A DNA stretch of 12,021 nt from Pseudomonadota bacterium (GCA_023426225.1 JAFABD010000184.1:1-12021), one strand, 5' to 3'; shown: positions 1 through 7,528, counted from the stretch's first letter. Made by a program: numbers and translations. Notes: generated from the sequence alone by a model not told the origin.

Positions 1-191
1 GTCACCTCGATCTCGCGCGGGCCGGGCTCGCTCGCGGGCGTGCTGCCCTCGTTGACCAGGAACACCTCGACGCCGCGCAGCGCGGCCTGTTCGGACGCGG
101 GCTGCGCGGGCACGGCGCGCACCTGCGCCGCCGCGGGCGCGGCGATGGCGGCGACGGCAAGCCAGGGCGACGAAAGGACAAGGCGGCGCAT
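1..191 (-). CDS. Secreted protein of unknown function, N-terminal fragment (runs off left edge)
   Basis: This is the first 63 codons of a minus-strand gene that continues past the left edge. The start is the ATG at 191-189. The protein begins with an Arg-rich n-region (MRRL), an Ala-rich hydrophobic core and an AAAQ signal-peptidase-I-type site near residue 22, so it should enter the periplasm or outer membrane. The mature part reads as a short Ala/Pro-rich linker, then a beta-strand-like stretch, GVEVFLVNEG, a Pro/Glu-rich turn and EIEVT, which looks like the opening of a small Ig-like fold. It is divergent from the histidinol-phosphatase gene, with about 85 bases between them. No strong Shine-Dalgarno is visible. 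I do not recognise the family from this fragment. A sphingomonad outer-membrane phospholipase A-like protein is a loose possibility, offered only from the style of the N-terminus. Confidence 0.62.
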   Translation of the reverse strand, partial: MRRLVLSSPWLAVAAIAAPAAAQVRAVPAQPASEQAALRGVEVFLVNEGSTPASEPGPREIEV

Positions 192-276
192 CGCCCATGC
201 GTTGACAGGGCTTTATGACGATGGCGAGAAAAAAACGCGGCTGGCGAAGCGCGCGCCGCCGGGCTAGGCGACGGGC

Positions 277-1062
277 ATGGCCGTATCCGAAACCGACATT
301 GCGCTGGCGCAGCGCCTCGCCGACGCCGCGGGCGCCGCGATCCGACCCTATTTCCGCGGACAGCACGGGGTCGAGGCAAAGTCCGACGATTCGCCCGTCA
401 CGCTCGCCGATCGCGCGGCCGAGGAGGCGATGCGCCGCCTGCTCGTCGCCGAATGTCCCAAGGATGCGATCCATGGCGAGGAATTCGGCGTGCGCGAGGG
501 GACGAGCGGGCGCCAATGGGTGCTCGATCCGATCGACGGCACGCGCGCCTTCATCGCCGGGCGGCCGATCTTCGGCACGCTGATCGCGCTCGTCGTCGAC
601 GGCTGGCCGGTGCTCGGCGTGATCGATCAGCCGATCACGCGCGAACGCTGGATCGGCGTCGCGGGGCGCCCGACGCTGTTCAACGGCAAGCCCGCGGCGA
701 CGCGCGCGTGCCGCGACCTGCGCTCGGCGGTGCTCGGCACCACCTCGCCCGCGCTGTTCGCCGACGATCAGCTTCACGCCTTCGAACATCTCGACGCCGC
801 GGTGATGAGCACCGTGCTCGGCGGCGACTGCTACAACTATGCCTGTGTCGCCAGCGGCTGGCTCGACATCGTGGTCGAGGCGGGGCTCAAGCTGCACGAC
901 TTCGCCGCGCTGGTGCCGGTGGTCGAGGGCGCGGGCGGCCGCATGTGCGACTGGAACGGCGATCCGCTCACCGCCGCGAGCACGGGCGAGGTGATTGCCG
1001 CGGGCGATCCGGCACGCATCGACGAGATTCTCGAGCTGCTCGCCTGCCGCGGCGGGCACTGA
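277..1062 (+). CDS. hisN: Histidinol-phosphatase, inositol monophosphatase family
   Basis: The 261-residue product is a Mg-dependent phosphatase of the inositol monophosphatase fold, most likely cytosolic and removing phosphate from L-histidinol phosphate, the penultimate step of histidine synthesis. Visible metal-binding motifs are GEE (residues 67-69), WVLDPIDGTRAF (81-92, the DPxDGT signature) and an LHDFAALVPVVEGAGG block (206-221). In that block the Asp before FAALVPVVEGAGG takes the place of the WD motif of classical inositol monophosphatases. GGDCYNYA (182-189) together with this DFxALVPVVEGAGG form is what I associate with HisN-type enzymes rather than SuhB or CysQ. The length matches the family (about 255-265). 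The ATG at 277 gives a normal N-terminus (SETDIALAQRLADAAG); its ribosome site is weak. It converges with the AsmA gene across 67 bases that contain a small GGCGC-gca-GCGCC hairpin (1086-1098). The exact substrate is inferred from motifs, not proven. Confidence 0.88.
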   Translation: MAVSETDIALAQRLADAAGAAIRPYFRGQHGVEAKSDDSPVTLADRAAEEAMRRLLVAECPKDAIHGEEFGVREGTSGRQWVLDPIDGTRAFIAGRPIFGTLIALVVDGWPVLGVIDQPITRERWIGVAGRPTLFNGKPAATRACRDLRSAVLGTTSPALFADDQLHAFEHLDAAVMSTVLGGDCYNYACVASGWLDIVVEAGLKLHDFAALVPVVEGAGGRMCDWNGDPLTAASTGEVIAAGDPARIDEILELLACRGGH

Positions 1063-1129
1063 TCGCGCCGTTCCGTCCGTCCGGCGGCGCGCAGCGCCCG
1101 GCGGGACGATCCGCGGGTCCGGGGCGGGT

Positions 1130-3265
1130 CTAGAACAGCCCCAGGAACCGGTGGCGCTGGGCGCGGCGTGTCTCGGCGCCGTCCTGCCCGCTTTCGGACT
1201 TGGCGGGGGTGCCGCGGCCGACATCGTCGCGCGGTCGCCCCTTGGTGTCGCGCTGGCCGCGCGCGGTGGCGCCCGCCAGCACCGGGCCGCAATCGGCCGC
1301 GTTGGCGTCGCCGAAATCGACAAAGGCGAGCATGCCCGCCACCGGGCTCGCCGCCAGCCCCAGCCCCAGTCCGGCGCCCGCGCGCGCCAGCAGCTCGGGG
1401 CTCAGCACGTTCAGCCGCGGCGCCGCGAACTGGCCGCCGATCCCTACCGGCGACTGCGCCGAAAACAGGCTGAACGTCTTGCCGTCGGCGCGAAAGGCAA
1501 GGTCGAGGCTCTCGTTGCGGAAACTGAAGCCGCCGCGGCCCAGCATCACGTTCTTCTGCGTGTCGATCAGGATCGGGTCGCCCGCCGCGATCCCGTCGCG
1601 CACCGAAAAGGCGATCAGCCCGCAATTGATCTGCACCGGCTCGGTCAGCTTCTTCTCGAACATCTTCTGCGCGAACACGCCGAGGTCGAGCTCGGAAAGC
1701 TGGATGTTGCGCGTCCAGAAGCTGCCCTTGGGCAGGATCACCGCGATCCGTCCGTCGGCATGGGCCAGCGATTCGTGGACGCTGTCGCCGCGTCCGGTCA
1801 GCAGCGCGCGCGCCTTCAGCGTTCCCGTCGTCCCTGCCTCGGCGACGCCCAGCCCGGCGAGCAGCACGCCCATCGGCGTCGGCGACAGGCGGATGTCATA
1901 GCGCGTGCGTACCGGGCGCTGGCGCGCATCGATCTCGATCTGCGAGCGGATGGCGCCGCGCGCGACGGTGAGGTCGAGCGGGTCGAGCCGCAACAGCCGG
2001 TGGTCGAGCGTCAGCCCCAGCGTGACGTTCGCGATCGGCAACGCCTCGGCGCGCACGGTCGCGACCTTCCAGCGGACCTCGGCGTCGAAATTGTCGAGCG
2101 CGTCGATCCGCAGGCGCGCATCGGGCAGCACGCGCGGGGTGCCGCCCTCGCGCCGCACCGCGCCTCTGGCGCCCTCGGCATCGAGCCGCTGCGGGTCATA
2201 GCCGATGAACGGCCCGGCATCGAGGATGTCGAGCCGCCGCGTGTTGAGGTCGGCGGTCAGCTTCAGCCGCGGCCGCGTCGCGGCGATGTCGAGCGTTCCC
2301 GCCAGGTCGCTGTCGCCGAACCGGCCGCGCAGGTCGCGGAAATGCCATTGCGCGGCCCGGTGCTCGACCGCCGACTGCAGGCGATAGCGGCGCGTGTCGG
2401 GCACCGCGATCCCGGCCAGCGCAAAGACGTCGGCCAGGTTGCGCCCGCGCAGGTCGATGCGCAGCATCGCGCCGTCGATCTCGGTCGCGCCGGGCAGCGT
2501 CCCCGCGATGTCGGCGGTGCTGCCCACCGCCTCGACGTGCAGCGTCAGCGCGTTGCGGCCGCCGCGCAGCGTCGCGTCGGGGCTGCGCAGCGCGCCCGTC
2601 AGCCGGAACGGCGCGCCGCGCAGCGTCCCGCGCCCGTCGAATCCCACCGCGCTGGCAAAGCGCGTGTCGCGCGCCTCGATATTGTGCAGCCGGACCTGCG
2701 CGTCGATCCGCGCGCGCGGATCGCGATATTGCAGCATCGTGCCCGCCACCAGCGCGCGGTGGATCAGCGGCAGCTCCAGCGGCTTGCCGCCGCCGTCGCC
2801 GAAGGTCCAGCTGTTGCGCCGGCCCGCCGCGTCCCAGCGCAGGTCGACCGCGGCGCCGTCGAGCGCCAGCCAGTTGATCCGCCGCCGCCCGAACAGCAGC
2901 GACCAGCTCGCGATGCGGCTGTCGATTCGCCGCGCGGCGAGGAAGGGGCGGGGGCCGGCCCAGCCGGGATTGGCGATCGTCAGCCCCTCGGCGACGAAGC
3001 GCAGGTCGAACGGCGCGAAATAGAGCTGGAAGTCCCCCGCGACGCGCACCGGGCGCTTGGCCTGCGCGCTGGCGATTCGCTCGAACGGGTGTTTCAGAAA
3101 GCGGCCGCGCGTGACGAACAGGATCGCCCAGGCCAGCACGACCAGTCCGGCGAGCGTCGCCGCGACGGCGATCGCCGCGGCGACCGGGGTGCGCATCGCC
3201 CGCCGCGACTCGTGGCCGCGCGGCGCGGGCGATGCGGGGGCAGGCGGGGCTTGGGACGCGGCCAT
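1130..3265 (-). CDS. AsmA family protein (envelope lipid homeostasis)
   Basis: The product has 711 residues from the ATG at 3265. A short Pro/Ala-rich cytosolic tail is followed by one membrane segment (about residues 27-51) and then RGRFLKHPFERIAS, the block typical of AsmA proteins just after the anchor. The next motifs, VAGDFQLYFAPFDLRFVAEGLTIANP and RRINWLALDG, are characteristic of the alphaproteobacterial branch. The body is a long run of beta-strand repeats expected in the periplasm. Near the C-terminus comes LAFVDFGDANAADC, followed by a charged Arg/Gln-rich tail. AsmA relatives form bridge-like periplasmic proteins implicated in phospholipid transport and outer-membrane assembly, so that role is inferred here. 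The open frame extends upstream to 3571, but that part overlaps rpmI antisense and is not family-like. ATGs at 3307 and 3196 are alternative starts; none has a clear ribosome site. It is divergent from rpmI. Confidence 0.9.
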   Translation of the reverse strand: MAASQAPPAPASPAPRGHESRRAMRTPVAAAIAVAATLAGLVVLAWAILFVTRGRFLKHPFERIASAQAKRPVRVAGDFQLYFAPFDLRFVAEGLTIANPGWAGPRPFLAARRIDSRIASWSLLFGRRRINWLALDGAAVDLRWDAAGRRNSWTFGDGGGKPLELPLIHRALVAGTMLQYRDPRARIDAQVRLHNIEARDTRFASAVGFDGRGTLRGAPFRLTGALRSPDATLRGGRNALTLHVEAVGSTADIAGTLPGATEIDGAMLRIDLRGRNLADVFALAGIAVPDTRRYRLQSAVEHRAAQWHFRDLRGRFGDSDLAGTLDIAATRPRLKLTADLNTRRLDILDAGPFIGYDPQRLDAEGARGAVRREGGTPRVLPDARLRIDALDNFDAEVRWKVATVRAEALPIANVTLGLTLDHRLLRLDPLDLTVARGAIRSQIEIDARQRPVRTRYDIRLSPTPMGVLLAGLGVAEAGTTGTLKARALLTGRGDSVHESLAHADGRIAVILPKGSFWTRNIQLSELDLGVFAQKMFEKKLTEPVQINCGLIAFSVRDGIAAGDPILIDTQKNVMLGRGGFSFRNESLDLAFRADGKTFSLFSAQSPVGIGGQFAAPRLNVLSPELLARAGAGLGLGLAASPVAGMLAFVDFGDANAADCGPVLAGATARGQRDTKGRPRDDVGRGTPAKSESGQDGAETRRAQRHRFLGLF

Positions 3266-3320
3266 GGGAACAAAAAAGGCTGGCGGCGCACGCGGTTCCG
3301 TCGCCATGCGCCCGCGGCGG

Positions 3321-3349
3321 TTGCATTGCCCCCGGGGTTCCGCTATGCG
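3321..3349 (+). promoter_or_regulatory. Candidate sigma-70 promoter for rpmI-rplT
   Basis: TTGCAT (3321-3326) and TATGCG (3344-3349) are separated by exactly 17 bases, in the gap between the divergent AsmA and rpmI genes. Transcription would start near 3356 and leave a leader of about 75 bases before rpmI. This is pattern matching only. Ribosomal protein operons often have strong promoters, and the usual upstream infC is absent from this side, so a promoter here is required. Confidence 0.45.
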
Positions 3350-3431
3350 CCCCGCTTTCCGCGATCGAGGGACCGTCCGGCCACAAGGGCTGCCGCGGCT
3401 GTCCGCAATCGTCGAACATAAGGAGACGAAA

Positions 3432-3635
3432 ATGCCCAAGCTCAAGACGAAGAGCGGCGTGAAGAAGCGCTTCAAGTTCACCGCCACTGGCAAGGTGAAG
3501 CATGGAGTCGCCGGCAAGCGCCACCGCCTGATTTCGCACAACGCGAAGTATATCCGTACCAACCGCGGCACCAGCGTGCTGGCCGACGCCGACGTGGCTC
3601 ACGTCAAGGCGTGGGCGCCCTACGGCCTGAAGTAA
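3432..3635 (+). CDS. rpmI: 50S ribosomal protein L35
   Basis: The 67-residue, very basic protein begins MPKLKTKSGVKKRFKFTATG and contains GKRHRLISHN, both diagnostic of bacterial L35, a component of the large ribosomal subunit. The length is normal (about 64-67). An excellent Shine-Dalgarno, AAGGAG (3420-3425), lies 6 bases before the ATG and fixes this start; a longer in-frame reading upstream has no support. It is followed after 14 bases by rplT, the conserved gene order. In many bacteria infC precedes and L20 represses this operon by binding its mRNA. Here the upstream neighbour is instead a divergent AsmA gene, so any autoregulation would have to act in the short leader. Confidence 0.97.
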   Translation: MPKLKTKSGVKKRFKFTATGKVKHGVAGKRHRLISHNAKYIRTNRGTSVLADADVAHVKAWAPYGLK

Positions 3636-3649
3636 GGGAGTCCTGAAAA

Positions 3650-4015
3650 ATGGCACGAGTGAAGCGTGGTACGACCACCAAGGCGAAGCACAAGCGGATT
3701 TTGGATCAGGCGAAGGGCTATTATGGCCGTCGCAAGAACACGATCCGCATCGCGCGCCAGGCCGTCGAAAAGGCCGGCCAGTATGCCTATCGCGACCGCA
3801 AGGTTAAGAAGCGTTCGTTCCGCGCGCTGTGGATTCAGCGCATCAACGCGGGCGTCCGCGCCGAAGGCCTCACCTATTCGCAGTTCATGCACGGGCTGAA
3901 GCTCGCGGGCGTCGAACTCGATCGCAAGGTGCTGGCCGACATCGCGATGCACGAGGCGGAGGCTTTCTCCGCGATCGTCGCACAGGCGAAGGCGGCGCTG
4001 CCCCAGGCTGCCTGA
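3650..4015 (+). CDS. rplT: 50S ribosomal protein L20
   Basis: The 121-residue product binds 23S rRNA early in large-subunit assembly. The N-terminus MARVKRGTTTKAKHKRIL, then QAKGYYGRR, YRDRKVKKRSFRALWIQRIN and the C-terminal LTYSQFMHGLKLAGVELDRKVLAD and HEAEAFSAIV blocks cover the whole family signature. The length is normal (118-121). A good ribosome site, AAGGGAG (3634-3640), overlaps the rpmI stop codon and sits 9 bases before the ATG, so the two genes are almost certainly cotranscribed. The operon ends at the intrinsic terminator that follows. pheS/pheT, which follow rplT in many proteobacteria, are not here. Confidence 0.98.
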   Translation: MARVKRGTTTKAKHKRILDQAKGYYGRRKNTIRIARQAVEKAGQYAYRDRKVKKRSFRALWIQRINAGVRAEGLTYSQFMHGLKLAGVELDRKVLADIAMHEAEAFSAIVAQAKAALPQAA

Positions 4016-4050
4016 TCCCCAGGCACCGGGACACGACCGATAGTCAGGAA

Positions 4051-4084
4051 GGGCGCTGGAACCGCGGGTTCCGGCGCCCTTTTT
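4051..4084 (+). terminator. Intrinsic terminator of rpmI-rplT
   Basis: GGGCGCTGGAACC (4051-4063) pairs with GGTTCCGGCGCCC (4067-4079) across a GCG loop: 13 pairs with one internal U-G wobble. Five T residues (4080-4084) follow. It lies 36 bases past the rplT stop, the normal place for a Rho-independent terminator. Confidence 0.93.
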
Positions 4085-4192
4085 GCTGGCTTTCTGCCCC
4101 TGCGTTGCGCGCAACGGCGCCTTTCGCGCGCGATCGGCGCTGATCGTCACCCGATTGGGAGGGGGCATCGGGCGCCATCGGCGGCGGATACA

Positions 4193-4224
4193 CGAACGGC
4201 CCCGAATCGCTTCGGGGCCGTTCG
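4193..4224 (-). terminator. Perfect 14-bp hairpin behind rpoZ, probable terminator
   Basis: CGAACGGCCCCGAA (4193-4206) and TTCGGGGCCGTTCG (4211-4224) are exact reverse complements around a four-base TCGC loop. The hairpin ends 29 bases beyond the rpoZ stop codon and is the last strong structure between rpoZ and the rplT terminator. Neither strand has a real T-tract after it (the minus strand continues TGTATCC), so it may be a weak terminator, a transcript-end stabiliser or a bidirectional block. Confidence 0.6.
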
Positions 4225-4252
4225 CGGTGTTCTGCTTGTCGTCGACCCGGGC

Positions 4253-4597
4253 TCAGCCGTCGTAGTCGGCGCCCAGATTCTGGTTGCGGGGCGGGGCCGC
4301 CGCGGTCAGCCGCAGCGCCTCTGCCGACGCCGCCAGCGAGCCCAGCTCGTCGGGGGCTTCCTCGTCGTCGATCTGGACGCGCTGCAGGCTCGTCACCACC
4401 GCTTCCTCGAGCTGCTTGGGCGAAACCGTCTCTTCGGCGATCTCGCGCAGCGCGACGACGGGGTTCTTGTCGCGGTCGCGGTCGAGCGTCAGTTCGGCGC
4501 CGCCCGAGATCTGCCGCGCCCGCTGCGCTGCGAACAGCACCAGGTCGAAACGGTTGGGGACCTTGTCGACGCAATCCTCGACAGTGACGCGCGCCAT
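4253..4597 (-). CDS. rpoZ: DNA-directed RNA polymerase omega subunit
   Basis: The 114-residue product is the small subunit that clamps the beta-prime subunit during RNA polymerase assembly and is linked to ppGpp sensing in proteobacteria. The N-terminal half, MARVTVEDCVDKVPNRFDLV and then LFAAQRARQISGG, is the omega signature. KNPVVALREIAEETV matches the second conserved helix. The acidic, low-complexity C-terminus (DDEEAPDEL onward) is the usual alphaproteobacterial extension beyond the 91-residue E. coli form. The ribosome site AAGGAA (complement of 4604-4609) lies 6 bases before the ATG, and a near-consensus promoter sits about 40 bases upstream. It converges with rplT and diverges from the phospholipase D-like gene. 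It stands alone rather than beside spoT/rel, as far as the window shows. Confidence 0.97.
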   Translation of the reverse strand: MARVTVEDCVDKVPNRFDLVLFAAQRARQISGGAELTLDRDRDKNPVVALREIAEETVSPKQLEEAVVTSLQRVQIDDEEAPDELGSLAASAEALRLTAAAPPRNQNLGADYDG

Positions 4598-4636
4598 CTA
4601 CGCTTCCTTGGAATAAGGGTGTCCGGGAAAGGCGGC

Positions 4637-4665
4637 GAAATAGGCGCGGGGGCGCGGTTTGTCAA
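4637..4665 (-). promoter_or_regulatory. Sigma-70 promoter of rpoZ
   Basis: On the minus strand a perfect TTGACA (4665-4660) is followed after exactly 17 bases by TATTTC (4642-4637). Transcription should start near 4630, giving a leader of about 33 bases that carries the rpoZ ribosome site. The match and location make this the best promoter in the window. Confidence 0.75.
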
Positions 4666-4738
4666 GGAAACCGCCGCGCGCGCCCGGCGCCGCGGCCGGC
4701 GGCACCCGGCGCTGAACTTCGGGCGCGCTCGGCGATTG

Positions 4739-6040
4739 ATGCCACGCCGTCCGTTCTTGCCGTGGAAGGAAGCTGCCATTCGCCGGTCCTCGCCCGCGCC
4801 GTTCGCGCCCGACGCCGATCCGCTTGCCGCCGCCGCGGCGCTCGGCCATGGTGCGGCGATGGACGCCGCTGGCCCCCCCTTCCTGGTCGACGGCAACCGG
4901 CTGACGCTGCTGACCGAGGGGCCGGCGCGCATGGCCGCGCTGCTCGCGCTCATCGACGGGGCGCGGCACAGCCTGCGCGTCCTCTATTACATCTATGTCG
5001 ACGACGCCGCCGGGCGCGCGGTTCGCGACGCGCTGATCGCCGCGGCGGCGCGCGGCGTGCGCGTCCATCTGATCGTCGACGGACTGGGCAGCGAGGGCGC
5101 GGCGCAGCGCGGCTTCTTCGCGCCGCTGACCGAGGCGGGGGTCGAGATGTGCCGCTTCGTGCCGCGGCTCGGCCGGCGCTATCTGTTCCGCAACCACCAG
5201 AAGCTCGCGCTCGCCGACGAGGCGCGCGTCATCATCGGCGGCTTCAACATCGAAAGCGACTATTTCGGCACGATCGAGGAGGGCGCGTGGCGCGACATGG
5301 GGCTGCTCGTCGAAGGGCCGGCGGCCGAGCGGCTCGTCGGCTATTTCGACGCGCTCGCCGCCTGGGCGCAACAGCCGCGCGCACCGATGCGTGCGCTCGC
5401 CCGCACGCTGCGCAACTGGAGCGAGCCCGCGGGGCGGGCGCGCTGGCTGCTCGGCGGGCCGATGCGGCGGCTCTCGCCCTGGGCGCGCGTGGTAAAGCAC
5501 GACATGCAGCACGCGCGGCGGATCGACCTGATGGCCGCCTATTTCGCGCCCAGCCCGGCGATGCTGCGCCGGCTCGACAAGGTGGGACAGCGCGGCCGCG
5601 TGCGGCTGGTGCTGCCGTCGAAGCTCGATCACGGCGCCGCGGTCTGGGCGGCGCGCTTCACCTATGCGGGGCTGCTGCGCAAGGGCGTCGAGATCTACGA
5701 ATATCTGCCGACCAAGCTCCACACCAAGCTCTTCGTGATCGACGATGTCGTCCATATCGGCTCGGCCAATTTCGACATCCGTTCGATGTTCCTCAACCTC
5801 GAACTGATGCTGCGGATCGACGATCCCGCCTTTGCCGCGCATGTCCGCGCCTTTGTCGACGGCGAGGCGGCGCGATCGGAACGGATCACGCCCGAACTGC
5901 ATCGTGCGCGGTCGGGATGGTGGACGCGGCTGTTCCAGTTCGGTGCCTATTTCGTGATGGCGGTGCTCGACTACAACGTCACGCGCCGGCTCAATTTCGG
6001 CTCGCTCCAGCCGCGGCGTCGCCGGATCCCGCCCGGCTGA
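4739..6040 (+). CDS. Phospholipase D-like / cardiolipin synthase family protein
   Basis: The 433-residue product has both HKD catalytic motifs intact: HQKLALAD (H153, K155, D160) followed by GGFN, and HTKLFVID (H328, K330, D335) followed by GSANFDIRS. This two-motif layout fits phosphatidyl transfer, most probably cardiolipin synthesis from phosphatidylglycerol. Residues 47-118 carry the first alpha/beta block (GNRLTLLTEG, YYIYVDDAAGR, VHLIVDGLGS). The two N-terminal transmembrane helices of E. coli ClsA are missing. The only hydrophobic stretch is near the C-terminus (about 397-410), so it would be a peripheral membrane enzyme, closer to ClsB-like forms. The start is uncertain: ATG 4739 is chosen because translation before it is low-complexity and Arg-rich. 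GTG 4619 (473 aa) and ATG 4859 (393 aa, just before the conserved block) are alternatives. It is divergent from rpoZ and is followed after 99 bases by the antiporter. Confidence 0.85.
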   Translation: MPRRPFLPWKEAAIRRSSPAPFAPDADPLAAAAALGHGAAMDAAGPPFLVDGNRLTLLTEGPARMAALLALIDGARHSLRVLYYIYVDDAAGRAVRDALIAAAARGVRVHLIVDGLGSEGAAQRGFFAPLTEAGVEMCRFVPRLGRRYLFRNHQKLALADEARVIIGGFNIESDYFGTIEEGAWRDMGLLVEGPAAERLVGYFDALAAWAQQPRAPMRALARTLRNWSEPAGRARWLLGGPMRRLSPWARVVKHDMQHARRIDLMAAYFAPSPAMLRRLDKVGQRGRVRLVLPSKLDHGAAVWAARFTYAGLLRKGVEIYEYLPTKLHTKLFVIDDVVHIGSANFDIRSMFLNLELMLRIDDPAFAAHVRAFVDGEAARSERITPELHRARSGWWTRLFQFGAYFVMAVLDYNVTRRLNFGSLQPRRRRIPPG

Positions 6041-6139
6041 TCGCCTGCCGGCTTCCCAGGCATCGCGCGGCGTGCCAACACGCGGCGTCGACGACCGCCC
6101 CGAAGTGGCCGGCATCGCAAGAGATCGTTGGGGGAAATG

Positions 6140-7510
6140 ATGGCTGAAACGCTGGTTCACGACGCGCTGCGCGCCTTTGCCGATGCGTTCGTGGCGCATG
6201 GCCCGCCCGGGCCGGGCGGCGCGCGCACCTTTGCGCCGGCGGACTACAGCGTCCACTTCTTCCTCGCGCTGGCCGTCATCCTGCTCGCCAGCCGCCTCGT
6301 GGGATGGATCGCACGGCGCTGGTTCGGCCAGCCGCAGGTGGTGGGCGAGATGATCGCCGGCGTGCTGCTCGGCCCCTCGCTGTTCGGCATGGTCGCGCCA
6401 CAGGTCCAGGCGCTGGTCTTTCCGAACGAACTCCGCCCGCTGCTCTATGCCGCTGCCCAGCTCGGCGTCGGGCTGTACATGTTTCTCGTCGGCAACGCGC
6501 TCGATCCCGCGCATTTCCGCGAGCGCGCGCGCAGCGCCGTCGGCGTCTCGGCGGCGGGGATCGGCGTGCCGGTGATCGTCGCGATCGTGCTCGCGCCGTG
6601 GCTGGTGGCGACGCCGGGGCTGTTCGCGGCGGGCATCTCGCGTTTCAACGCCACGCTGTTCCTCAGTGCGTGCATTGCGCTCACCGCCTTCCCCATGCTG
6701 GCGCGGATCATCGCCGAGCGCGGGCTGGCGGGAACGCGGCTCGGCGCGCTCGCGCTCACCGCGGGGGCGTTCGACGATGCGGTGTCGTGGTGCCTGCTCG
6801 CGGTCGTGCTCGCCACCTTCGGCGCCGGCGCGGGCGTGGCGCTGCTCGCGATCGGCGGGGGGATCGCCTATGCCGCGTTCATCCTGCTGTTCGGTCCGCG
6901 GCTGTTCGCGCCGCTCGGTCGCGCGATCGGCCCCGACGGGACGATGGGCGGCGGGGTGCTCGGGCTGACGCTCGCCGCCTTCTGCCTGTCGGCCTTCCTG
7001 ATGGACGCGATCGGCATCCATGCGATCTTCGGCGGCTTCATCCTCGGCGTAGTGATGCCGCGCGGGCGCTTCTCGGCGGCGCTTCAGCGTCAGGTCGAAC
7101 TGATCGCGACCGTGCTGCTGCTCCCCATCTTCTTTACCTATTCGGGGCTCAACACGCGGATGGACCTGATGACCGCGCCCGGGCTGCTGGCGATCGCGCT
7201 CGTGGTGCTCGCCGGGTCGGTGCTTGCCAAGTTCGGTGCGTGCTGGCTCGCCGCGCGGATTGCGGGGGAGGACAACCGCACCGCGCTCGGCATCGGCGCG
7301 CTGATGAATGCGCGCGGGCTGATGGAGCTCATCATCGTCAATATCGGGCTGCAAAAGGGCATCATCGGCCCCGGGCTGTTCGCGATGCTGGTGCTGATGG
7401 CGGTGGTGACGACGGTGATGGCCAGCCCGTTGTTCGAACGCGTCTATGGCCGCCACGCGCGCCGTGGCGCGGCCGATGCGGCGGCGCCGCAGCCGGCGGC
7501 CACCGGCTGA
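6140..7510 (+). CDS. CPA2-type cation/proton antiporter
   Basis: The 456-residue inner-membrane protein exchanges a monovalent cation (Na+ or K+) for protons. A 35-residue N-terminal tail precedes about 12 hydrophobic segments. Family marks are QPQVVGEMIAGVLLGPS (64-80), LTAFPMLARIIAERGL (181-196), the paired acidic residues in GAFDDAVSWCLLA (209-221; D212-D213) expected to bind the ion, IHAIFGGFILGVVMPR (293-308) and GALMNARGLMELIIVNIG (386-403). The last motif resembles plant CHX and cyanobacterial NapA-type exchangers more than KefB/KefC. No RCK/TrkA nucleotide-binding domain follows, so it should not be gated like Kef; the C-terminal tail is short and Ala/Pro-rich. Two ATGs are adjacent (6137 and 6140); GGGGGA (6130-6135) is better spaced for the second. 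The exact ion cannot be told from sequence. Confidence 0.9.
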   Translation: MAETLVHDALRAFADAFVAHGPPGPGGARTFAPADYSVHFFLALAVILLASRLVGWIARRWFGQPQVVGEMIAGVLLGPSLFGMVAPQVQALVFPNELRPLLYAAAQLGVGLYMFLVGNALDPAHFRERARSAVGVSAAGIGVPVIVAIVLAPWLVATPGLFAAGISRFNATLFLSACIALTAFPMLARIIAERGLAGTRLGALALTAGAFDDAVSWCLLAVVLATFGAGAGVALLAIGGGIAYAAFILLFGPRLFAPLGRAIGPDGTMGGGVLGLTLAAFCLSAFLMDAIGIHAIFGGFILGVVMPRGRFSAALQRQVELIATVLLLPIFFTYSGLNTRMDLMTAPGLLAIALVVLAGSVLAKFGACWLAARIAGEDNRTALGIGALMNARGLMELIIVNIGLQKGIIGPGLFAMLVLMAVVTTVMASPLFERVYGRHARRGAADAAAPQPAATG

Positions 7511-7528
7511 TCGCCCGCGCGTACCCGA

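Noticed and set aside
202..231. TTGACA (202-207) upstream of the histidinol-phosphatase gene as a promoter
   Set aside because: At 17 bases downstream there is only CGAGAA/GAGAAA, a poor -10, so the perfect -35 alone is not enough.
995..3421. An 808-codon open frame on the plus strand, antisense to the AsmA gene
   Set aside because: Its translation is Arg/Ala/Gln-rich with no family motif. Long antisense frames are expected opposite GC-rich genes with biased third positions. The minus strand carries clear AsmA motifs.
3266..3571. An N-terminal extension of the AsmA protein up to 3571
   Set aside because: It would overlap rpmI antisense, add about 100 residues unlike the family and cross the rpmI promoter.
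4598..7456. A 952-codon minus-strand frame antisense to the phospholipase D-like gene and the antiporter
   Set aside because: It spans two well-supported plus-strand genes and translates to a repetitive Arg/His/Glu/Asp-rich sequence typical of a shadow frame.
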